A stretch of 64,000 nt of DNA. Source: Pantoea alfalfae (GTDB taxonomy: Bacteria; Pseudomonadota; Gammaproteobacteria; Enterobacterales; Enterobacteriaceae). This document shows positions 58,867 to 64,000 of the stretch, in pieces. The DNA lies in the NCBI RefSeq assembly GCF_019880205.1, contig NZ_CP082292.1:62001-126000 (forward strand), read 5' to 3'. Every line of letters begins with the position of its first letter. Within the stretch, counting starts at the first letter, position 1. The notes below the pieces were generated by a model. It was not told where the DNA came from. It searched no databases and saw only the letters and a list, made by a program, of their open reading frames with translations. Made by a program: the position numbers and the translations under genes.

Positions 58867-59511
58867 TTATTTTTTTCTTGCACGAATTTTAGAAAAGGCT
58901 TTCAGGCTAAAATGATATTCTGGCTGGAACCATGAACGACCATAGTAGCAGTAAATCAGCATGCGAATGGATGCCATCGCCAGGTAACCCCAGATCGCAC
59001 ACAGTACTGAAGGGGTCAGCCAGACGGTAAATAAAGTGACGGCAAGGCCGGCTAATACTGCTGAGGTTTCAGCAAAGGCGATACGGGTATATTGTTTTTC
59101 GCGCTGTAATATCGCACGGTAATGCTGACCCTGTGGGATGATAATAAACACCACTGAGACCATCTGCAGCATTAACGCCAGTTCAGGTTGACCAAACAGA
59201 CTGTTCAGCAGGTGACTGCCCGTAAATAACAGACCAAACACTACGACACCCATCAACATATTACCCCAGTAAATCGTGGAGAGGTCGTTGATAGAGAGCA
59301 TACAGCGGCGGATCAGCTTATTTGAGAAGCCGCGATCGGCCAGCGTATCGATAGCCAGTAAAGCTATCACGGCGATCGCCAGCAGGTTCAGTTCATTCGC
59401 CTGCAGGATTTGCGCCAGCAACGAGAGCTGCAGTACGCCGATGCCAATAATTTTGATTGAAGAGAGCAGAGACCATTTTGCGCTATTAAGACTGCTTTCA
59501 CGTATTGCCAT
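58867..59511 (-). pseudogene. Truncated WzxC-like polysaccharide flippase
   Basis: The 214-aa frame aligns by eye with the N-terminal half of the MOP-family colanic acid exporter WzxC: MAIRESSLNSAKWS against MSLREKTISGAKWS, then matching segments through IPQGQHYRAILQREKQYTRI, AETSAVLAGL and the EYHFSLKAFSKIR region. WzxC is about 490 aa; here the frame stops after FSKIRARKK and a terminator follows, so the C-terminal half is missing, not just frame-shifted. The start is chosen from this alignment; earlier ATG/TTG codons (59532, 59568) are in frame. Such a half transporter (about six membrane segments) is unlikely to work alone. Confidence 0.75.
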
Positions 59512-59593
59512 AATATACTCGTTAGAGTTCATTGACTCTGTGAGAATTAAATCGTTGTGTAACAGCAATGAGAAGTTGCTGTCACACCGTTAG

Positions 59594-59860
59594 TTAGTGC
59601 AATTTTTCTGGCCGGAGTCCTGAAATACCTTTCCAGGCTTGCCATGTTATTATGGATTCAATCAAATGGTGCTCGGATAAAAAATAGATATCCCTGGTAA
59701 ATTCTCTGTTTCGTGTCATGGCGGAATCCCCTACAGCTAATAAGAATTCCGCCAGATCACGAATAAATCCTGTTGTAGTTTTATATTCTCCTGCCAGCAT
59801 CCTTGCGGCAATCTCAACGAATTCTTTTTCTGATAACAAAGGATACGCAGAGCGGTCCAT
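59594..59860 (-). CDS. Hypothetical protein, 88 aa
   Basis: The frame starts MDRSAYPLLSEKEFVEIAAR with AGGA 6 nt upstream of the ATG, a convincing initiation site. The product is acidic-neutral, helical, and has no signal peptide or membrane segment. It ends ITWQAWKGISGLRPEKLH. It is the upstream neighbour of the truncated flippase (82-bp gap) and could share its transcript. I do not recognise a family. Confidence 0.65.
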   Translation of the reverse strand: MDRSAYPLLSEKEFVEIAARMLAGEYKTTTGFIRDLAEFLLAVGDSAMTRNREFTRDIYFLSEHHLIESIITWQAWKGISGLRPEKLH

Positions 59861-60121
59861 GACTTTTCCTGCTTTATCATTATGGGTATTGCTGTGTGTG
59901 GAATGATTTATACATTGTTTTATTTAATTTAACACCATAAGAAAAGTCTGATTACGCGACCGCAGAAATAAATGGTTTCACTCTATGCATGATAAATATT
60001 AAATCCCCAGCAGGGCAGTAATAAACGATTGTTGATGATTAATGTATACGTCAGAGAGAAAGTGTTCGTGCAGAAGATGAAGAGGCCTGTAATCAGGGAA
60101 GATCGCCAGCCTGTCGGGGGA

Positions 60122-60147
60122 TGTTGCCAGGAATTTTCCTGGCAACA
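60122..60147. repeat. Perfect 12-bp inverted repeat in a gene-free stretch
   Basis: TGTTGCCAGGAA and TTCCTGGCAACA are separated by TT. The flanking 432-bp gap (59861-60292) is AT-rich and holds no supported gene. It could be an operator, a terminator without T-run, or a mobile-element scar. Confidence 0.6.
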
Positions 60148-60292
60148 ATGCTTAAGCAGGGTTGGTGATAAATGTGTAAAAGAGGCATGCAATCAGATAA
60201 ACGCTTTATGCTTTATCATCGGAAGTTTTTCTGTTTTTTTTCATAAACAGCCAGTGATAAGTACAGAGAAAAAATCGAGCTAAGTCATTGAT

Positions 60293-60688
60293 TTACTGTG
60301 TCAGAAGCTGGTTAAGCTTCTCAAGATCGTTGCTAACCCATTCAATATCCTGCTTAAATCTCTCATCTGAAGTAAATGGCTGGCGGTAAACCGTCACCAT
60401 CACCTCGGCACCCTGCTCGTTGGCTATCACGCGCATCGGCACATAGATTTCCTTTCCTGACCCACTATCAAGCCAGTGATCCATTACGCCAAACGGATTA
60501 TGTGGCGAGAACCGGAGCTTTACATTTCCCTGAGGGCCTTTAGCACGCCAGCGATTGCCATCAGGTTCTAATGCACTATTCGTCAGCCCGGACGCCCACT
60601 TTGGAAAAAATTCCGGCTTCCAGATGGTTTCATAAAGATCTAACCAGTGACGCGGAATTGTCAGGCTCAGCGTGCGCGAGGAGAGCAT
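60293..60688 (-). CDS. SRPBCC (START-like) family protein
   Basis: The 131-aa product has the pattern of a polyketide-cyclase/SRPBCC lipid-binding fold: an N-terminal strand and helix pair (RHWLDLYETIWKPEFFPKWASG), mid-domain strands (GNRWRAKGPQGNVKLRFSPHNPF) and a long C-terminal helix (RFKQDIEWVSNDLEKLNQLL). A strong GGAGG precedes the ATG by 5 nt. Ligand and role are unknown. It is downstream of the PLP enzyme gene and transcribed in the same direction. Confidence 0.75.
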   Translation of the reverse strand: MLSSRTLSLTIPRHWLDLYETIWKPEFFPKWASGLTNSALEPDGNRWRAKGPQGNVKLRFSPHNPFGVMDHWLDSGSGKEIYVPMRVIANEQGAEVMVTVYRQPFTSDERFKQDIEWVSNDLEKLNQLLTQ

Positions 60689-60787
60689 ATAACCTCCGGA
60701 GGATAAGCTAAAAAAGCATTAAAGCATGGGGTCAGGCTCGTTAATACGTTGTAACAGCAGAAGTGTGGTGTTGAGAGGGTTTCGTAC

Positions 60788-60819
60788 AAACGGCAGACAA
60801 CGGATGAGGCTGTCTGCCG
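60788..60819 (-). terminator. Terminator-like hairpin after the PLP enzyme gene
   Basis: CGGCAGACA (60791-60799) and TGTCTGCCG (60811-60819) form a perfect 9-bp stem; the minus strand then reads TTTGTACG. It lies 6 bp after the stop codon. Confidence 0.7.
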
Positions 60820-60824
60820 CTGAC

Positions 60825-62006
60825 TCAGATAAAATTGCCGCGTGCAGAAACTGCGTGCTCTTCGCTATGCCCACTGGCGCGACGCAGAACAAAGCCATCC
60901 GACTGTGCCATCACTGCGCAGCTGTGATTCGGAAAGATACGAAGCAGCATGCCGACTTCAGGACGGCGATCCTGATAAAGCAGAAAACCATGCTCCTCAG
61001 ATAACTTTGTCACCTCATACGTGTGGCCCGCTTCGTCGGCTGCAACACCAAAGCCGCTGGCATTGGTGCCGTGTGGCCCTTTATCTGAACTCAGCATTTT
61101 CGATCCGGCATCCACAATTGCGAAATGCTCGTTTACCGCTACCACACGTGTAATGACGCTCATTGCCAGCTGATCGACGTAACTTAGCCCGAGGCGACAG
61201 GCGGTAAGGTCCAGCAGTGCATAGTTGCCGGGCCGGATTTCACTGATGCAGGGCGCAACCTCGGCTGCCAGGGCCGTAGGCGTTGACCCCACAGAGAGCG
61301 GGCAGTCGGTAAATCCCGCAGCCTGCAGTTTTGCCTGAAGCTGCTGCATCAATACCGTTTCCTGCCTGGCAACATCAACAATAGCCGCAGCATTACCGGC
61401 ACCATAAGCGTGGCCGGCATGCGACACTAATCCGGCAAAGCGTACGCCTCTGTCCCGCAGCGCCTGAGCAATCAGCACGGCGTCATCACTATCAGGACTA
61501 ACACCAATCCGGTGTAATCCAACATCCACCTTAATCGCCACCGCCAGCTCGCAGTCTGGTTGTTGCTGCCACGCATCCGCAATCGCTGCCACACCCTGCA
61601 GCCTGTCCGCAATCAGGGTAAGTTTTGCCTGATGAAGCACGGCGAGACGCAGCAACTCAGCCACGCTTTGCGGTTGCACAACCGGATAGGCTAAAAGCAG
61701 ATCGCGAACGCCCCCCTTAATAAAGCTGATACCTTCGCTGGGTTTAGAGACCGTGACACCCTGAGCACCATATTCAAGCTGACGCTGAGCAATCCAGACG
61801 CTTTTATGTGTTTTGATATGCGGACGCAATGCGACGCCTGCCGCACTGGCTTTGCGCTGCATATGCTGCAGATTCTGCTCCAGGCGCTCTGCATCCACTT
61901 CAATATAGGGCGTAAGGCGGTCATCGATCAGCGGCCTTTGCCACTGCTGTGTATCGTTGATATCCATAAGATTATCCGGCTTTAACGAGGTAAGAGGATT
62001 CATCAT
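60825..62006 (-). CDS. D-threonine aldolase / D-serine dehydratase-like PLP enzyme
   Basis: The 393-aa product belongs to the DSD1/D-TA group of fold-III (alanine racemase-like) PLP enzymes. RPHIKTHKS near residue 62 carries the PLP lysine, VDVGLHRIGV and SVGSTPT are barrel motifs, and the C-terminal PNHSCAV supplies the His and Cys that bind the catalytic metal in this family. It would cleave or dehydrate a beta-hydroxy-D-amino acid; which one cannot be told. Start choice between 62006 and 62003, or the later Met at 61967, is uncertain. It lies alone between terminators. Confidence 0.88.
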   Translation of the reverse strand: MMNPLTSLKPDNLMDINDTQQWQRPLIDDRLTPYIEVDAERLEQNLQHMQRKASAAGVALRPHIKTHKSVWIAQRQLEYGAQGVTVSKPSEGISFIKGGVRDLLLAYPVVQPQSVAELLRLAVLHQAKLTLIADRLQGVAAIADAWQQQPDCELAVAIKVDVGLHRIGVSPDSDDAVLIAQALRDRGVRFAGLVSHAGHAYGAGNAAAIVDVARQETVLMQQLQAKLQAAGFTDCPLSVGSTPTALAAEVAPCISEIRPGNYALLDLTACRLGLSYVDQLAMSVITRVVAVNEHFAIVDAGSKMLSSDKGPHGTNASGFGVAADEAGHTYEVTKLSEEHGFLLYQDRRPEVGMLLRIFPNHSCAVMAQSDGFVLRRASGHSEEHAVSARGNFI

Positions 62007-62151
62007 TCCTTAATTAACTTTCTGATACCAGCCTGGTGGCTGTGGAGGAGGCGCTGAACAGCAAAAATTAAAGTGGGTGTTAACCCGGGATAGAGCATGC
62101 TGTACACGGACAAACCGGAGAGGATACTAAGCAGGCGTGGATTAGCAGAAT

Positions 62152-62177
62152 AAAAAAGCAGGCGCGGTGCCTGCTTT
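62152..62177 (-). terminator. Rho-independent terminator of lpxP
   Basis: On the minus strand AAAGCAGGC-ACCGC-GCCTGCTTT continues into a run of six T, 11 bp after the lpxP stop. Confidence 0.93.
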
Positions 62178-62187
62178 ATCCGGTTAC

Positions 62188-63111
62188 TCAGACGTAGAGT
62201 GACTGTTCACCCGGCGGTCGGGTTTTGAATCGGCGATGCAGCCAGAGGTATTGTTCCGGTGCGCGCAGAATCTGATTCTCGATCACTTTATTCATATAGG
62301 CTGCAGCAGCAGCCTCGTCCGTGTGAGGATAATTTTCCAGCATCGGCTCAATGATCAGATGATAGCCATCATTATCTGCATTACGAATCAGCATAATCGG
62401 CACCATCGCCGGCTTCGCCAGACGCGACAGCACAAAAGTGCCGTTGGTGGTGGCCGCTTTTTCTACCGCAAACAGCGGCGCAAAGGTGCTGCCTTTCGGG
62501 CCGTAATCCTGGTCTGGTGCAAACCAGACCGATTCACCCTGTTTCAGAGCATTAACCATGCCGCGCAGATCGCGGCGGTCGATCATCGCTTTGTTTGAGC
62601 GCATCCGGCCTTTGGTCTGCACATATTCCATTGCCTGATTGTTGTGCGGACGGTACATCGCCATCATCGGCTGACAGAGACCGCTGATGCGGCCGCCCAG
62701 CTCCAGTGACATGAAATGCACACCAATCAGCATCACACCGCGCTTTTCATTCTGCGCAGCGTGGAGATTATCCATACCTGACACTTTAAACAGACGTTTA
62801 ACCGCACGGTCAGACCAGAACCAGGCAATACCGGTTTCAGCCAGCGCCATGCCTAACGACGCAAAATTACCGGCGATCATATGTTCTGTTTTTTCTTCAC
62901 TGATGCCAGGAAAACAGAGCTCAATGTTACGACGGGTGATTCGCTCACGGCGCTGCAGAAAATGGCGGGAAATTTTGCCCGCACCGGCACCGAGACGCAT
63001 AAGAACAGGATAGGGAAGCTGGACCAGAAGCCAGAGTACACCAAGACCAAACCAGGTAAACCAATAACGCGGATGCAGCAGCGAGCTGCTAAATTTTCCG
63101 GTGTTTTTCAT
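62188..63111 (-). CDS. lpxP: Palmitoleoyl-ACP-dependent lipid A acyltransferase LpxP
   Basis: LpxP adds palmitoleate to lipid IVA-Kdo2 in place of laurate, in E. coli after cold shock. The 307-aa product (306 in E. coli) is closer to LpxP than to LpxL: YWFTWFGLGVLWLLVQLPYP, GLCQPMMAMYRPHNNQ and WFAPDQDYGPKGS agree with LpxP. The HX4E active site is HFMSLE. The ATG at 63111 follows AAGG at 5 nt; an upstream in-frame ATG at 63123 would add four residues. The 424 bp upstream (63112-63535) hold no gene I support; a long 5' UTR is possible. Confidence 0.93.
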   Translation of the reverse strand: MKNTGKFSSSLLHPRYWFTWFGLGVLWLLVQLPYPVLMRLGAGAGKISRHFLQRRERITRRNIELCFPGISEEKTEHMIAGNFASLGMALAETGIAWFWSDRAVKRLFKVSGMDNLHAAQNEKRGVMLIGVHFMSLELGGRISGLCQPMMAMYRPHNNQAMEYVQTKGRMRSNKAMIDRRDLRGMVNALKQGESVWFAPDQDYGPKGSTFAPLFAVEKAATTNGTFVLSRLAKPAMVPIMLIRNADNDGYHLIIEPMLENYPHTDEAAAAAYMNKVIENQILRAPEQYLWLHRRFKTRPPGEQSLYV

Positions 63112-63535
63112 TAAAACCTTCATGAGATAAATGGATGCATCGCATAAAGAACACTTCCATAAAGTCTCCAGGCGCTACAGCTGTACTGATTTCGACCAGC
63201 ACTTTATCAAAAAGTGCCTTCAAAGAAAGGGAAACTACTGACTCTACAGGATTGACCTGTTTCATGGAGCCAGCGTTTCGGGTGCGAAAAAAGGGTTCGC
63301 AACAGAAAAAAGATATTAAATTCAGAAGATTAAAAAAGACAGGCCTGATAAGGAAAACGTGACAGACACGCATTACAGAAGAGTCCGGAAATAATTATTT
63401 ATCCATCTTTACGTAATAATGAGGCCAGCCACACGCTTAGAACACCCTGCACGCTGATGCAGAAGAGAGGTCATTACTCAGAAAATGAACAAAGCGCCAT
63501 CGCTGACGCTTCATCTCAGACCTGAGGAAAAGATC

Positions 63536-64000
63536 TTACTCAATATTCTGAATCTGCTCGCGCATCTGTTCAATCAGCACTTTCAGTTCGATAGCAGAAG
63601 TGGTGATGTCGGCGTTGATCGACTTCGATGCCAGCGTATTCGATTCACGATTGAACTCCTGCATCATGAAATCGAGCCGACGGCCAACCGCTTCTTTCTT
63701 TTTCAGGATGTTGTAGGTCTCTTTAACGTGCGCATCCAGGCGATCCAGCTCTTCGGAGACGTCAACACGCTGCGCCATCATCACCAGTTCCTGCTCCAGG
63801 CGATTGTTTTCCAGCTGGACTTCAGCATCTTCCAGTTTGGCGACCAGACGCTCACGCTGCCATTTGATGACTTCAGGCATCTGCGCCCGCACTTTGCTGA
63901 CTTCCTGCGAAACCCCTTCCAGACGCTGCTCAATCATCGCTTTCAATGCGGTGCCTTCGCTTTCGCGTGCCGCAATAAAATCATCCAGCGCACTATCCAG
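63536..64000 (-). CDS. yicC: YicC-family endoribonuclease, 5' end cut by window
   Basis: About 155 C-terminal codons of a protein that is 287 aa in E. coli. The end SINADITTSAIELKVLIEQM...QIQNIE is practically identical to E. coli YicC, and the coiled region VSEELDRLDAHVKETYNILK is typical. YicC/YloC proteins are reported as endoribonucleases; E. coli YicC affects RyhB turnover. The frame stays open to base 64000. In E. coli dinD and yicG are its neighbours; here the accessory block lies between yicC and yicG. Confidence 0.95.
   Translation of the reverse strand: MDSALDDFIAARESEGTALKAMIEQRLEGVSQEVSKVRAQMPEVIKWQRERLVAKLEDAEVQLENNRLEQELVMMAQRVDVSEELDRLDAHVKETYNILKKKEAVGRRLDFMMQEFNRESNTLASKSINADITTSAIELKVLIEQMREQIQNIE

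Noticed and set aside
59983..60192. 69-aa minus-strand frame in the accessory gap
   Set aside because: No Shine-Dalgarno, unusual Cys/His/Trp-rich composition, and it covers the 12-bp inverted repeat; likely chance.
63135..63362. 75-aa plus-strand frame upstream of lpxP
   Set aside because: Lys/Thr-rich with no start signal and no recognisable family; more likely chance in an AT-rich gap.
58432..63535. Prophage or integrative element
   Set aside because: No integrase, transposase, attachment-site repeat, tRNA target or phage structural gene is visible in the block.

Overview
This window is chromosomal DNA of an enterobacterium of the Pantoea/Erwinia type. The evidence is near-complete colinearity with the Escherichia coli origin region, a full rRNA operon with 16S, 23S and 5S lengths of 1542, 2908 and 120 nt, and an ovothiol synthase gene (ovoA) of the kind described in Erwinia. 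The genus is inferred from gene content and general 16S appearance, not from a database search.

Layout. Positions 1-2461 hold rsmG (cut by the window edge) and mnmG. The replication origin oriC lies at about 2545-2830, followed by mioC and asnC. asnA, the usual partner of asnC, is absent. In its place, reading leftward, lies a tightly packed ravA-viaA-ovoA cluster (4056-9225). Next come kup, a qseB-qseC two-component system with divergent ygiW, and the ribose operon rbsDACBKR with two RbsR-type operators. The hsrA transporter and an rrn operon follow (16S-tRNA-Ile-tRNA-Ala-23S-5S, promoters P1 and P2, strong terminator). Downstream of the rRNA genes are mobA-mobB, yihD, srkA-dsbA, polA, the sRNA spf (Spot 42), engB, the sRNA csrC, yihI, a small unlisted membrane ORF, hemN, and the nitrogen operon glnA-ntrB-ntrC with its sigma-54 promoter and NtrC sites. 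Then come typA, yihX-yihY-dtd-fabY, yicH, xanP, recG-trmH-spoT-rpoZ-gmk, ligB and yicG. A 5-kb accessory block (58432-63535) contains a truncated wzxC-like flippase, an orphan 88-aa gene, an SRPBCC protein, a D-threonine aldolase/D-serine dehydratase-like PLP enzyme and lpxP. The window ends inside yicC.

How the parts work together. The region joins replication initiation (oriC, mioC, DnaA boxes, polA), translation (rRNA, tRNAs, MnmG, RsmG, TrmH, EngB, TypA, Dtd), global regulation (SpoT/RpoZ, CsrC, Spot 42, NtrBC, QseBC) and transport. Against the remembered E. coli K-12 order there are two large joins. One is inside the rrn operon, with rrnC-side neighbours upstream and rrnA-side neighbours downstream. 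The other is between fabY and yicH, where a block that sits on the other replichore in E. coli appears in mirror position relative to oriC. The most unusual observations are the ravA-viaA-ovoA linkage with loss of asnA, the weakened R1 / strengthened R2 DnaA boxes in oriC, long palindromic elements in the rRNA spacers, and the small ORF coupled to hemN.
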